From positions 1 to 64,000 of IMG/VR virus record IMGVR_UViG_3300018962_000001: 64,000 nucleotides of DNA. One strand, 5' to 3'. Position numbers and translations under genes: made by a program. Under the pieces are notes generated by a model, which was not told the origin of the DNA, ran no database searches, and saw nothing but the letters and a program-made list of their open reading frames with translations. The DNA comes from a virus. The number at the start of each line of letters is the position of its first letter. Position 1 is the stretch's first letter. Below are positions 23,918-31,547 of the stretch, in pieces.

Positions 23918-24464
23918 GCACGATCGCATCACCGCCGGGCTGCCGTACCTGATCGCCAGTGATCGGGCTGCTCACATTGCGGAGGAGGCCTATCGCGCGT
24001 TGCACCACCTCCGCAAGACCGCCATCCCGCAGCTTGCTGCGGCGATTCAGGCGGCGCAGGAGGCCAGCGACCATCTCGGCGACTTCAGTGAATCAGGATG
24101 GCGCACGGTGTATCGCTTTCTGTATGAGCAAACCATGCAGATCCCCCTGGTCCCTCGTGTCTCCACCGCAGGCGATCAGTTGGTCGTGGACACACGGGCC
24201 TCCTGTATCCAGGCATGCCGGGAACTGCACGCCTTGCTGGAACCGGCCCGCCGTCAGGCGATCGTCCACGCGGCGCAGAGCGCCTATCAGGCGGAGCTGC
24301 GCCCTCCGGTAGCGCAGCCCGGCGCGGATGACGCAGCGCGGCGCAGCGCGGCCCTCGATAGGCTCCAGCGCACGCTCACCCGTGCGGCGATTGATCAGCT
24401 CTCGACCGAGGAACTCGAAGCCTTGGTCGCCGACCTTCATCGTACCCTTCATCGTACCCGTTAA
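23901..24464 (+). CDS. hypothetical helical protein
   Basis: 187 aa, almost fully helical and Ala/Arg-rich. Start ATG 23901 (MPRPSEH). Helical heptads suggest oligomerisation. The end (HRTLHRTR) comes from a short tandem repeat, CATCGTACC twice, at about 24438-24456. Confidence 0.75.
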   Translation: MPRPSEHDRITAGLPYLIASDRAAHIAEEAYRALHHLRKTAIPQLAAAIQAAQEASDHLGDFSESGWRTVYRFLYEQTMQIPLVPRVSTAGDQLVVDTRASCIQACRELHALLEPARRQAIVHAAQSAYQAELRPPVAQPGADDAARRSAALDRLQRTLTRAAIDQLSTEELEALVADLHRTLHRTR

Positions 24465-24476
24465 GGAGTCTCCGCT

Positions 24477-24752
24477 ATGTCTCACCCCATGATCGACCAT
24501 CCCGCCCAGCGCGCGGCCTGCGTTCCTGACTATTGGCACCTCCTCGAAACCAGGCTGCACGCAGGCTGTTTGACTCTGGTGTATGCGGTGCCCCAACCCG
24601 AAGCGCAGGCCGCGTATGCCGCGCTGGCGATCGATCTCGTGACGTTGAAGCAGGTCGCGAGCGTTGATCATGCCGCCTCGTTGGAACAGGCACGCGAGTC
24701 GATCGCCGCCGCCGCCGCCGCCCTCGACCTGGATAGGTATCATCGTCGTTGA
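24477..24752 (+). CDS. hypothetical helical protein
   Basis: 91 aa, helical, ends with an Ala run from a (GCC)n tract (24704-24723). ATG 24477 follows TTAAGGAGTCTCCGCT. Last gene of the 22073-24752 cassette. Confidence 0.75.
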   Translation: MSHPMIDHPAQRAACVPDYWHLLETRLHAGCLTLVYAVPQPEAQAAYAALAIDLVTLKQVASVDHAASLEQARESIAAAAAALDLDRYHRR

Positions 24753-24763
24753 CAGTCGTACCC

Positions 24764-24792
24764 TTGATATACGCGCCGAACTGCGCTAAGCT
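24764..24792 (+). promoter_or_regulatory. promoter, phage family
   Basis: CCC then TTGATA (24764-24769), spacer TACGCGC-N5-TGCGC, TAAGCT (24787-24792). Heads the single gene 24830-25177. Confidence 0.88.
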
Positions 24793-24829
24793 GATGCAGA
24801 GAGTCGCTGGCGATGAAAGGAGCGAGACC

Positions 24830-25177
24830 ATGCCGTTACGGATAACCGGCTATACCATTATGCAAGCTGCGCTGGGCGACTCGGTCGTCATCGCAGGCGC
24901 GGACGCCGAGAACGACGAGATCGGGACGGTCGTTGGATTTGACGTACTCCAGGACAGCGATCTCCTGGTGGCCGTCGTGTATTCTACAAATACCGGCGTG
25001 ATTCACTTTCTCCGGGAGCCATACGCCTATACCTATCCCGATCTTCCGTTCGTCAAGGTCTGGCGACGAGAAACCACGGTTGCCGGGATCATGGATGCCC
25101 TACGATCAAACGCCGCCCATTATCGCGACCACCGCACGGGGCCGGAATGGCGCTTCTTCCCCGTGGTGATCGGGTGA
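24830..25177 (+). CDS. hypothetical protein
   Basis: 115 aa, unknown; beta-rich N-terminal half (DSVVIAGADAENDEIGTVVGFDV) and helical end. ATG 24830 follows GAAAGGAGCGAGACC. Single-gene transcription unit between two promoters. Confidence 0.8.
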   Translation: MPLRITGYTIMQAALGDSVVIAGADAENDEIGTVVGFDVLQDSDLLVAVVYSTNTGVIHFLREPYAYTYPDLPFVKVWRRETTVAGIMDALRSNAAHYRDHRTGPEWRFFPVVIG

Positions 25178-25185
25178 TCCAACTC

Positions 25186-25214
25186 TTGACATACGCATCA
25201 ATATACGATAGTAT
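25186..25214 (+). promoter_or_regulatory. promoter, phage family (variant)
   Basis: TTGACA (25186-25191), 17-bp spacer with one TACGC but no terminal TGCGC, TAGTAT (25209-25214). Followed by a 90-nt leader containing a terminator hairpin. Confidence 0.75.
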
Positions 25215-25220
25215 AGACAG

Positions 25221-25290
25221 GCAGCAGTATCCCATCCGACCACGCCCCCCAGTGCGGCGGTGACTCCTTTGAGTCACCGCCGCAGTTTTA
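25221..25290 (+). ncRNA. short leader RNA or attenuator with intrinsic terminator
   Basis: From the predicted transcript start near 25221 to a classic terminator: 14-bp perfect stem (25253-25266, 25271-25284), CTTT loop, then GTTTTATA. The terminator lies before the ribosome-binding site of the downstream gene. This predicts either a roughly 65-nt small RNA or an attenuated leader. No peptide ORF with a good start was seen in it. Confidence 0.6.
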
Positions 25291-25307
25291 TACAGGAGGA
25301 AAATCTC

Positions 25308-25487
25308 GTGAGTTCCAAAAAAACAACGTACACCTGGCTCTTTATTTTGACCCTCGGCCCAGTTCCAGCGCAGGATCAGGCCATGCATCGGCTGTTGGTG
25401 GCCTTAAGCGAGAGTTTACAGATTAAGCAGCGGATTGGTGCTAACGAGCAGGTGGACGTGTATCTTCGTGATTGCCTGGATTCCTAG
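25308..25487 (+). CDS. 59-aa protein behind an attenuator
   Basis: Starts at GTG 25308 after an excellent AGGAGGAAAATCTC. An ATG at 25260 lies inside the terminator stem and is rejected. Short hydrophobic strand then helices (TWLFILTLGPVPAQDQAMHRLL). Stop TAG shares CTAG with the stop of the convergent gene. Confidence 0.7.
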   Translation: MSSKKTTYTWLFILTLGPVPAQDQAMHRLLVALSESLQIKQRIGANEQVDVYLRDCLDS

Positions 25488-25918
25488 ATCGATCGCGCGG
25501 GAGCGGGACGCCAGACGGGACACAGGCGGGAATGATTCCACGGCGGGCGATTTGCCGGGTGCCCACAGTGCGGGCACAGATCGGGGATATTCGGCAGCGC
25601 CGGTGCCAGATCCTGGGGCGGATCGACGCTGGCAACATGGGCAAAGGCCGCATCCCACCGGCGGTCGGTCCGTGTGTAGGAGAGGGAATCGAGCCGACTC
25701 ACGCCGTCATCGCCAAGGGAATCGATCGACTCGGTAGCGCTCCACACCGATCCATCGGGATCGAGTCGATAGGCATGAGCGTCGGTGCCAAGGGCATACA
25801 CAGGGTGGCCGGTATGCCAGATCGCCTGCGCGCGCAGAACACCATCAAGAATCCAGCCCGTGGCCGAGTCAAAGAGAATGGGGGACCGACGCAAACCAAA
25901 GCGATCAGCAGGGTCCAT
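25484..25918 (-). CDS. hypothetical protein with C-terminal CxxC
   Basis: 144 aa from ATG 25918, which follows GGGGAGGAGCCAGCGG. Beta-rich body, then CPHCGHPAN near 118 and a later Cys that may complete a zinc site. Last gene of the leftward island 26763-25484. Confidence 0.75.
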   Translation of the reverse strand: MDPADRFGLRRSPILFDSATGWILDGVLRAQAIWHTGHPVYALGTDAHAYRLDPDGSVWSATESIDSLGDDGVSRLDSLSYTRTDRRWDAAFAHVASVDPPQDLAPALPNIPDLCPHCGHPANRPPWNHSRLCPVWRPAPARSI

Positions 25919-26111
25919 CCGCTGGCTCCTCCCCATCCGCAGCGGCCAACCCGTGCGCGGCCAGGCGGCGTTGTACCGATTGGGCCGCGCACGGCGGGAT
26001 CATGCCCTGCGCGACCAGCAACCGGCACGCATCACAAATCTGGCGATTCTGGGTTGGCACATTGCCACACCCAAAATCACAGAAGCGAACAACGTTGTTG
26101 ATCTGGGCCAT
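25905..26111 (-). CDS. small Cys-rich protein
   Basis: 68 aa. CDFGC near 11-15 and CDAC near 26-29 give a compact zinc-ribbon. Overlaps the next gene by 14 bp. Function unknown. Confidence 0.7.
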   Translation of the reverse strand: MAQINNVVRFCDFGCGNVPTQNRQICDACRLLVAQGMIPPCAAQSVQRRLAAHGLAAADGEEPADGPC

Positions 26112-26131
26112 CAGCTATCCTTCGGGGGGTG

Positions 26132-26491
26132 CTAGTCATCTGGTGCAAGGGCCGTCCACACCGCCGCATTCTCCGCAACAATCTGGTCAATGCGGGCACT
26201 GATCTCCGGTCGGACGCTGGACTCAGCAGCGGTTATCCGCCGGAAGGCTTCGGTGACATCGACGGATTCCAGGGTGTTCCAATCAAGATTATTAATCCGA
26301 TCGGCGTCGGTAGGTTCAAGCGTCGGACACTGCGGACAGAGATCGACGAGGTGACCATCTACATACGTGGTGCGGTACCCATAGTGGCGCGCAACATGGG
26401 CACGCGCACGCCGCACCTGGGCCGTTCCACCACCGGATTCCCAACTCCCACAATTATCACAAAAAACATCCACATAGGTCCGCGCTGCCAT
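26132..26491 (-). CDS. zinc-finger protein
   Basis: 119 aa from ATG 26491 (MAARTYV). CDNCGSW near 11-17, a His-containing helix, then CPQC near 53-56: an arrangement like a C2H2/C4 ribbon. The helical C-terminal half is charged. Second gene of the leftward island. Confidence 0.75.
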   Translation of the reverse strand: MAARTYVDVFCDNCGSWESGGGTAQVRRARAHVARHYGYRTTYVDGHLVDLCPQCPTLEPTDADRINNLDWNTLESVDVTEAFRRITAAESSVRPEISARIDQIVAENAAVWTALAPDD

Positions 26492-26499
26492 ACGGCCTC

Positions 26500-26763
26500 C
26501 TACCGCCGAGGAATCGGCCCACACCGAATCGTGGAGCAGCGAGGCACGCGCGGACGAACCTCCTGATCCGCGACCGCCTCCACCGCCGTCAGATAATCCG
26601 CAAGCGCTTGATCGTAGCAGGCCCAGTCACCCTCGGTGGCGTCCATACAATTAAGCTGGGCGTGGGCCTGCGTGAGCCGCTCCCACAAGGTAAGGATTTC
26701 AGGATAAGCCATACTGCGCAACCAATCGGTATGCGCGATCGCACGATAGTTCAGCCCTGCCAT
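26500..26763 (-). CDS. hypothetical helical protein
   Basis: 87 aa, helical. The start at 26763 follows AGCAGGAGCACTAATCT. First gene of the leftward island; promoter at 26797-26825. Confidence 0.75.
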   Translation of the reverse strand: MAGLNYRAIAHTDWLRSMAYPEILTLWERLTQAHAQLNCMDATEGDWACYDQALADYLTAVEAVADQEVRPRVPRCSTIRCGPIPRR

Positions 26764-26796
26764 AGATTAGTGCTCCTGCTACTCATTGTTCCTGGC

Positions 26797-26825
26797 ATCT
26801 TAGCGCGCCTGCGTGCGCGTGTCAA
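26797..26825 (-). promoter_or_regulatory. promoter, phage family, divergent
   Basis: TTGACA (26825-26820), spacer CGCGC...GCGCGC, TAAGAT (26802-26797). Divergent from the promoter at 26847. Confidence 0.85.
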
Positions 26826-26846
26826 GCCCATTGCCTCCAACACCCC

Positions 26847-26875
26847 TTGACTTTTGCGGTGCCGTGCGCTATGCT
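26847..26875 (+). promoter_or_regulatory. promoter, phage family, divergent
   Basis: CCCC then TTGACT (26847-26852), spacer TTTGCGG...GTGCGC, TATGCT (26870-26875). Heads 26907-28971. Confidence 0.88.
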
Positions 26876-26906
26876 CCTGGTACATAGCAGGAAGCGAGGG
26901 ACCGTG

Positions 26907-27371
26907 ATGGCAGCAATGAGTCCGAACAATGCGGTTGGTACATCCCTGATCGAACGGGCGATCAAGATCGCCGTAGAGGCCCATGCCAGCCAGCGCGACA
27001 AGCAGGATAAACCCTATCTTCTGCATGTGTTTCGCGTTGCGATGGCCGGACGGACGGAGGAGGAACAGATCGTCGGATTCCTCCATGATGTCGTCGAGGA
27101 TACCAGCTACACCCTGGACGACCTGCGGGGATTCGGCTTTCCAGCCCCGATCGTGGATGCCGTAGATGCCCTGACTCGGCGGTCGGAAACAGGCGAAAGC
27201 TATACCGCGTTTATCGAGCGGGTTGCGACGAATGATCTGGCCCGGCGGGTCAAACTCCATGATCTCCGAGATAACCTCAGTCGGATTGGTGGTGTTCCTC
27301 CGGCGACGGCGGCGGGACTCGGCAAACGGTATGGGCTGGCTCTCGCGCGGCTGAGCCGCGAGGAAGGATAG
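26907..27371 (+). CDS. RelA/SpoT-type HD hydrolase (small alarmone hydrolase-like)
   Basis: 154 aa, close to stand-alone (p)ppGpp hydrolases of the MESH1/SAH type. Metal-site signatures: H40 in YLLHVFRV, H60-D61 in FLHDVVEDT with E64-D65, and KLHDLRDN at 116-123 in place of the usual KxxDRxxN. ALTRR at 89-93 also fits. Expected to remove pyrophosphate from (p)ppGpp or a related nucleotide and so block the host stringent response during infection. No synthetase domain. ATG 26907 follows GGAAGCGAGGGACCGTG. Confidence 0.88.
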   Translation: MAAMSPNNAVGTSLIERAIKIAVEAHASQRDKQDKPYLLHVFRVAMAGRTEEEQIVGFLHDVVEDTSYTLDDLRGFGFPAPIVDAVDALTRRSETGESYTAFIERVATNDLARRVKLHDLRDNLSRIGGVPPATAAGLGKRYGLALARLSREEG

Positions 27372-27377
27372 CGCGAC

Positions 27378-27647
27378 ATGGGCGCTCGGAAAGCCTGCTT
27401 TTGCTGCGGGCGCTACCTCCGAAAACTCGCAGGACTCAAGGGAGGCCGAGCGTGTCCGGTGTGCGATCCCCGCTGCGGGAGCGGCTGTCCGGTCTGCAAA
27501 AACCAATGGCGCAAGCTGTGGAAAGATCAGGCCGCGCACGATCAGGCGGTCACACGCCGGGCGGCGACAGCAAAACCCCCGCCGAAGGTACTCCGGCAGG
27601 CGTTGTTAGAATTTGATCTCGCTATGATCCGCGACGGCGAGGATTAA
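27378..27647 (+). CDS. Cys-rich zinc protein
   Basis: 89 aa. CFCCGRY, CPVCDPRCGSGCPVC give at least eight Cys in the first 41 residues, probably two zinc sites, followed by a helical basic tail. ATG 27378 follows GAGGAAGGATAGCGAC, 6 bp after the HD hydrolase. Confidence 0.78.
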   Translation: MGARKACFCCGRYLRKLAGLKGGRACPVCDPRCGSGCPVCKNQWRKLWKDQAAHDQAVTRRAATAKPPPKVLRQALLEFDLAMIRDGED

Positions 27648-27702
27648 TCGTGTAACGTGATCGGCTCACGATCGTATGAATACGTATAAGGAGGCGAGTT
27701 CT

Positions 27703-28431
27703 ATGCTGAAGATAAGATGGCGTGCGTGGGCGGGGATTATGGCCCTAGTGGTGCTAATCCTGACCGGCTGTGGATCAGTGGTGCAACCAAATGCGGAGGC
27801 CGCGATTGAAGCTGCTCCAGCGATCGGCAAAGAAAACTTCTTGGAGCGACAAATGATCAATCGCATCGAGTGGATCACGGACCAGCCAGGCGGGATCTAC
27901 TTCGTGTATTTTCTCGGACCGGATGGGGTATCCCCGCTCCAACTGGCCTGTATTGGTCGCCCAACCTCATCCACCGAGTCGCTGGAACCCAACGATGCGC
28001 AGTACGCCTATAAACACAGCGATGGCGATTATACGTTTAGGCCGTTTCTTTTCCCGCTCGGCGAGAATGCTGACGGGGTGGAAGTCATGGCTGGAACAAC
28101 GGAGCAAGCTGGTCGGGACGGGACCTATGGCGAACCCGTGGACTTCCGACAATGTGCAACGCCCACCAACGGTTATCGTGACTTTCCGGCAGGACAGGGA
28201 GCCTATCTGCCGATTGTCAGTAATGAACCGCTGAGCTTTAACAACGGTATTCAGGAGATCAACCGCGAGATGCTGGCAAAACAGCTGATCGCCGAGAAAG
28301 CCCTAATGGACGGCAAGTGCGTGGATGCAAATCTCGATGTCACCGAGTGTCCACGTATTATCCCAACCCCGGTACCAAGCGGGAATCCCGCTCCGGCGGT
28401 CACGCCAACCACGGTACCAATCCAACCCTAA
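27703..28431 (+). CDS. secreted lipoprotein
   Basis: 242 aa. Type II signal peptide: basic start MLKIRWRAW, hydrophobic core, lipobox LTGC with Cys23. The mature part is Pro/Thr-rich at its C-terminus (PTPVPSGNPAPAVTPTT), a style seen in Chloroflexota exported proteins. Anchored outside the membrane; might act in superinfection exclusion or receptor masking, by analogy only. ATG follows AAGGAGGCGAGTTCT. Confidence 0.85.
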   Translation: MLKIRWRAWAGIMALVVLILTGCGSVVQPNAEAAIEAAPAIGKENFLERQMINRIEWITDQPGGIYFVYFLGPDGVSPLQLACIGRPTSSTESLEPNDAQYAYKHSDGDYTFRPFLFPLGENADGVEVMAGTTEQAGRDGTYGEPVDFRQCATPTNGYRDFPAGQGAYLPIVSNEPLSFNNGIQEINREMLAKQLIAEKALMDGKCVDANLDVTECPRIIPTPVPSGNPAPAVTPTTVPIQP

Positions 28432-28455
28432 CCAGAGGATCGAGCAGGAGATTCT

Positions 28456-28971
28456 ATGAGCTATTATGACGACGATGATCGGGTCCGTGATCGACGCGCG
28501 TTCCGGGCCGATGTCCGCGAGGGCAGCTATTTCTTCAGCGTGTTATTGGGCTACTGGTGGATCTGGCTGCTGGTCATCATGCTGCTGGCAACGGCAACCG
28601 GCATCATCGGTACCCGGCTGAACTGGTGGGCCGACTGGCAGAACGAGCCGTATGATCGGACCGGCGTTCAGAACGTCAAGCGCGAATACAGCTGGTTCTA
28701 TGAGAATCGACGCGGCCTGGAAGCAGCAGCGTCCAGCATCCAAGGAACGGATGCTAAAATCGCCAACCTCAAAGCGGTACATGGCGACGAGGTTGCTCAG
28801 TGGCCTGCTGCTGCAAAGATCGAATTCCAGTCGCTTTCCGATGCGCAACAATCGCAGATCCAGGGCTATAACAATCTGTGCGCAAGTTATCTGGCGCGCT
28901 GGGATAACGAGTTTCATAGCAGCGTTGCGCCGCCCGATCTGCCCCGATCCTGCGAGTACGCCAAACCTTAA
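28456..28971 (+). CDS. single-pass membrane protein
   Basis: 171 aa. Very acidic/basic N-terminus (DDDDRVRDRR), one TM segment at about residues 33-52, then an extracytoplasmic helical domain with one Cys pair (near 142 and 166). Paired with the lipoprotein upstream in the same unit, so the two may form one envelope complex. Confidence 0.82.
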   Translation: MSYYDDDDRVRDRRAFRADVREGSYFFSVLLGYWWIWLLVIMLLATATGIIGTRLNWWADWQNEPYDRTGVQNVKREYSWFYENRRGLEAAASSIQGTDAKIANLKAVHGDEVAQWPAAAKIEFQSLSDAQQSQIQGYNNLCASYLARWDNEFHSSVAPPDLPRSCEYAKP

Positions 28972-28991
28972 CAACCGCGCACCGGAAGCCG

Positions 28992-29027
28992 TATCAAGGG
29001 GGAGTGATGTATCACTCCCCCTTGATA
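28992..29027 (+). terminator. perfect hairpin overlapping the next -35 box
   Basis: 17-bp perfect arms (28992-29008, 29011-29027) around GT. The right arm contains the CCCCCTTGATA of the next promoter, so one sequence serves as terminator and as -35 region. A TTGATA is also present on the opposite strand in the left arm. Confidence 0.65.
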
Positions 29028-29050
29028 TATGCACTGATATGCGCTATACT
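29022..29050 (+). promoter_or_regulatory. promoter embedded in a terminator hairpin
   Basis: TTGATA (29022-29027), spacer TATGCAC...ATGCGC, TATACT (29045-29050). Heads 29078-30882. Confidence 0.88.
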
Positions 29051-29077
29051 GAAGGCACAAGCAGGAGATGTGTCTGT

Positions 29078-29332
29078 ATGTTTATTGAACACCCGGAGCA
29101 GCGACGATCCTTTCTGGTCTATCAGGACGAGGATGATACCTACTATCTTAACTCGTACTGGCGTGATCCCGATGCCCAGTTGACCATGCGCACGACGATC
29201 GCCTCCGGCATACCGACCCAGGAGCTTGCGGAGCAGATTTGCCACACTTGGGAATCCTATGAAGCGGCGCGCTGGAAGGCGCACACGGCCTATGTCGATG
29301 CCCAGCAGGCGACGGGCATCTATAAGCACTAA
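29078..29332 (+). CDS. hypothetical protein
   Basis: 84 aa. Beta-hairpin start (RRSFLVYQDEDDTYYLNSYW), then a helix rich in Ala/Glu. ATG 29078 follows GCAGGAGATGTGTCTGT. Upstream in-frame codons read through the promoter and are not used. Confidence 0.78.
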   Translation: MFIEHPEQRRSFLVYQDEDDTYYLNSYWRDPDAQLTMRTTIASGIPTQELAEQICHTWESYEAARWKAHTAYVDAQQATGIYKH

Positions 29333-29341
29333 GGAGAACTG

Positions 29342-29857
29342 ATGAACGAGTCACCGGCGGGACTTCATTTCATATCGATCCCTCACTGGCTCCGGGAAGG
29401 CACAGTTCTAAACAATATCCCGACCGACGAGGAGATTGCGGCGGCGGCGGCGGCGTATGTAGCAGCGGCAATGGACGTGTTTCGATCGGTTCATGCGTCA
29501 CCGGAGACCTTAATGCGTCGCCTGGATGCTCATCATGCGTTATACGCGATGATGCAACGCTGTCCCTGGGTTGGCGCGCACTACCATATCATCGGAAGCG
29601 CAAGCGGAGAACGAATCGGGTGTTTATACGACGGGGCGAACTATCGAGATGTGCTTGCCGAGGAACCAGGGGCCAGCTTTGTTCTGGTTGATCCAACGAC
29701 CTGTATCTGCCGCACTGAGAATGCCGATGAAGAAGACGAGGCGGGGCAATACGAGTGTCACGAATGTGGATCAACTTATCACCCCACCAGCGAATGCCCA
29801 AACAAGCTGCCGCCCGATCGTGAAACGATCCCTGATGAAAATGAGGACCCTCGATGA
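29342..29857 (+). CDS. hypothetical protein with zinc knuckle
   Basis: 171 aa. Helical Ala-rich segment (residues 32-50, CGG tract 29438-29456), a beta domain, then CHECGSTYHPTSECP near 139-153, a zinc-knuckle-like motif. ATG follows AAGGAGAACTG. Role unknown. Confidence 0.78.
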   Translation: MNESPAGLHFISIPHWLREGTVLNNIPTDEEIAAAAAAYVAAAMDVFRSVHASPETLMRRLDAHHALYAMMQRCPWVGAHYHIIGSASGERIGCLYDGANYRDVLAEEPGASFVLVDPTTCICRTENADEEDEAGQYECHECGSTYHPTSECPNKLPPDRETIPDENEDPR

Positions 29858-30240
29858 AACAGCGTCCGATGCACTTTGATCTGGTGCGGCCCTGCGCTGA
29901 TTGCCCATTCCGCACCGACCGAACGATGTATCTTGGCCGTGCGCGTCGCACGGAGATTAGTGACAGCTTGGCTGCCCACGACCAAATGTTCGAGTGTCAC
30001 AAAACTACGGGCGTCGGCGGCAAGCGTGCCAAAGTTGGGCAGCACTGCGCGGGAGCGCTGATCATGCTTGCAAAGGCTGGACAGCTCTGGAACAATTTTC
30101 GCCTCCGGTTGGCGGCGATGAAGGGCCTGTTCGATCCGAATCGCCTGGATTGCAGTGCGCCCGTGTATCCCTCGCCGGAGGCATTTATCCACGGCGAAGA
30201 CCGGGAAAGGACGAAGGATGATGCGCCGCATACCGAGTAG
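29854..30240 (+). CDS. DUF6283-like phage protein
   Basis: 128 aa. Hallmarks of DUF6283: CADCPFR near 14-20, FECHKTT near 46-52, HCAGALIM near 64-71. These Cys and His residues probably bind metal. The family is common in phages of GC-rich bacteria and has no known function. ATGA overlap with the previous gene. Confidence 0.8.
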   Translation: MKQRPMHFDLVRPCADCPFRTDRTMYLGRARRTEISDSLAAHDQMFECHKTTGVGGKRAKVGQHCAGALIMLAKAGQLWNNFRLRLAAMKGLFDPNRLDCSAPVYPSPEAFIHGEDRERTKDDAPHTE

Positions 30241-30421
30241 ATTCGAGCATCATCATACGCAGCATTTCGAACTGGCCCCGTTCATGCAGGGGTTGATGCA
30301 TGCTTCCCGGCGGCGGCGGCGGGATCTGCATAGGTATCGCCGGTTCAGTCCGCTGCGCTACGTCCGCACCCCGTACTGTTGGAGGAATCATGGGCAAAAG
30401 CGGGCCGTATCTGGTCTATGA
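30218..30421 (+). CDS. small basic His/Arg-rich protein
   Basis: 67 aa from ATG 30218 (a second ATG at 30221), following AAAGGACGAAGG. It overlaps 23 bp upstream and 32 bp downstream. Arg run at a CGG tract (30309-30323); FEHHHTQHFE at the N-terminus. Moderate support: good ribosome-binding site and coupling, no homology. Confidence 0.55.
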   Translation: MMRRIPSRFEHHHTQHFELAPFMQGLMHASRRRRRDLHRYRRFSPLRYVRTPYCWRNHGQKRAVSGL

Positions 30422-30626
30422 TCGTCAAACGACTAAGGACGAGGCTATCGCGATCTTGACGGCTACGGAAACGACAGAACTGTATCTCTGTGCCCGCTGC
30501 GTCTATCTGGCCGCGCGTGCGATTAGCACGTGGCGGTGGCAGGTACCGCCACGCATCTATGAAATAGCACTTAAGCTGTATATGGAACACCGCGATGATC
30601 CCCCAGTCCGACATACCCAACACTGA
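30390..30626 (+). CDS. hypothetical protein with CxxC-like site
   Basis: 78 aa. ATG 30390 follows TGGAGGAATC. YLCARCVYLAARAIS near 33-47 puts a CxxC ahead of a helix. Unknown. Confidence 0.72.
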   Translation: MGKSGPYLVYDRQTTKDEAIAILTATETTELYLCARCVYLAARAISTWRWQVPPRIYEIALKLYMEHRDDPPVRHTQH

Positions 30627-30882
30627 TACCGGCACCTGGGTATGCTGGTCCCTCGAACAAGAGGAACGATTCCGTAGCAGCATGGGCATGAACGGCTATA
30701 TTCTCGCGGTCCATCTGCAAGCTAGGGACTTCGGGGGTAAGGACGACCGGACTCTCTGCGGCATTGATACCAGCGGTGCGTGGACCTTTCTCTGGCATGC
30801 GTACCCACCCGATCAGTTTATTGGATGCCTCCGCTGTATGCGATCCTACCACGCCTGGAAACGTCGCCACGAAACCCCTTGA
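30595..30882 (+). CDS. hypothetical protein with CxxC
   Basis: 95 aa. TLCGIDTSG and CLRCMRSYHAW suggest a zinc ribbon, as in phage proteins that start their ribbon with TLCG. The stop TGA (30880-30882) lies inside the -35 box of the next promoter. Confidence 0.75.
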   Translation: MIPQSDIPNTDTGTWVCWSLEQEERFRSSMGMNGYILAVHLQARDFGGKDDRTLCGIDTSGAWTFLWHAYPPDQFIGCLRCMRSYHAWKRRHETP

Positions 30883-30907
30883 CAAGCGCGCATATGTACG
30901 CTATTGT
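30879..30907 (+). promoter_or_regulatory. promoter overlapping upstream stop codon
   Basis: CCCC then TTGACA (30879-30884), spacer AGCGCGC...TACGC, TATTGT (30902-30907). Heads the single gene 30932-31474. Confidence 0.85.
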
Positions 30908-30931
30908 ACTGACATCGCAAAGGAAAGTATT

Positions 30932-31474
30932 ATGCGCGACCAGCTTCTTATTCCATCGAGGATCGCAACTCCTGTTCTCGGCTGGCTCATTAACGTTGCT
31001 AGTGCCTATGAGCTTGAAACAGTCGAAAAAGGAGTCCTGGCGATTGTCCATGAGTCTCTCATTCCCGAACTCCGGGCTGCCATTCGGGCGGGAACTCGCT
31101 GGATCAGGTTGTGCAAATGGACGGACGATCCAAAACTTCAATATCTGGAGCGCTGGTTTGATCGCGAGGGTATTGTTCATCGCCGGAATGGACACAGCTT
31201 TCATGCTCCTATTTTGGAGGTAGCCGTCGAAGATTACAACGATGCGTATGACTTGTTGATTGGCATTTGGGATGGCGAAGAAGATGATGAAGGGAATCCG
31301 CAGCGATTCGACGATGTGCCCGATGATGCCGATTTCTTTGAGATGACCTACCAGGGAAGCTATCTCTCCTTCGATGCCGAAAGTGACCCGGATGATACAC
31401 TATTCCAGATCAGTTACCCCATCGCCTATTCGACGCTGCATCACCGAGCGACCAACCCAGACACCACCCCTTGA
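30932..31474 (+). CDS. hypothetical acidic protein
   Basis: 180 aa, acidic, unknown. N-terminal half alpha/beta, C-terminal half very acidic (DGEEDDEGNPQRFDDVPDDAD). ATG 30932 follows AAAGGAAAGTATT. GC content looks lower than in neighbours, which may mean recent acquisition. It stops on the TGA of the next -35. Confidence 0.8.
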   Translation: MRDQLLIPSRIATPVLGWLINVASAYELETVEKGVLAIVHESLIPELRAAIRAGTRWIRLCKWTDDPKLQYLERWFDREGIVHRRNGHSFHAPILEVAVEDYNDAYDLLIGIWDGEEDDEGNPQRFDDVPDDADFFEMTYQGSYLSFDAESDPDDTLFQISYPIAYSTLHHRATNPDTTP

Positions 31475-31499
31475 CTTATGCTCAGTCATGCGCTAAGAT
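31471..31499 (+). promoter_or_regulatory. promoter overlapping upstream stop codon
   Basis: CCCC then TTGACT (31471-31476), spacer TATGCTC...ATGCGC, TAAGAT (31494-31499). Heads 31548-35039. Confidence 0.88.
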
Positions 31500-31547
31500 A
31501 GCAGCACTGAGCCGTGGTGAGGATCACCGTACCGAAAGGATTCATCC

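Noticed and set aside
24438-24456. Short tandem repeat at a gene end as a mobile-element scar
   Set aside because: Only two copies of about 12 bp in frame (LHRTLHRTR); too little to call.
25260-25307. ATG start 16 codons upstream of the 25308 gene
   Set aside because: It lies inside the terminator stem. GTG 25308 has an excellent AGGAGG.
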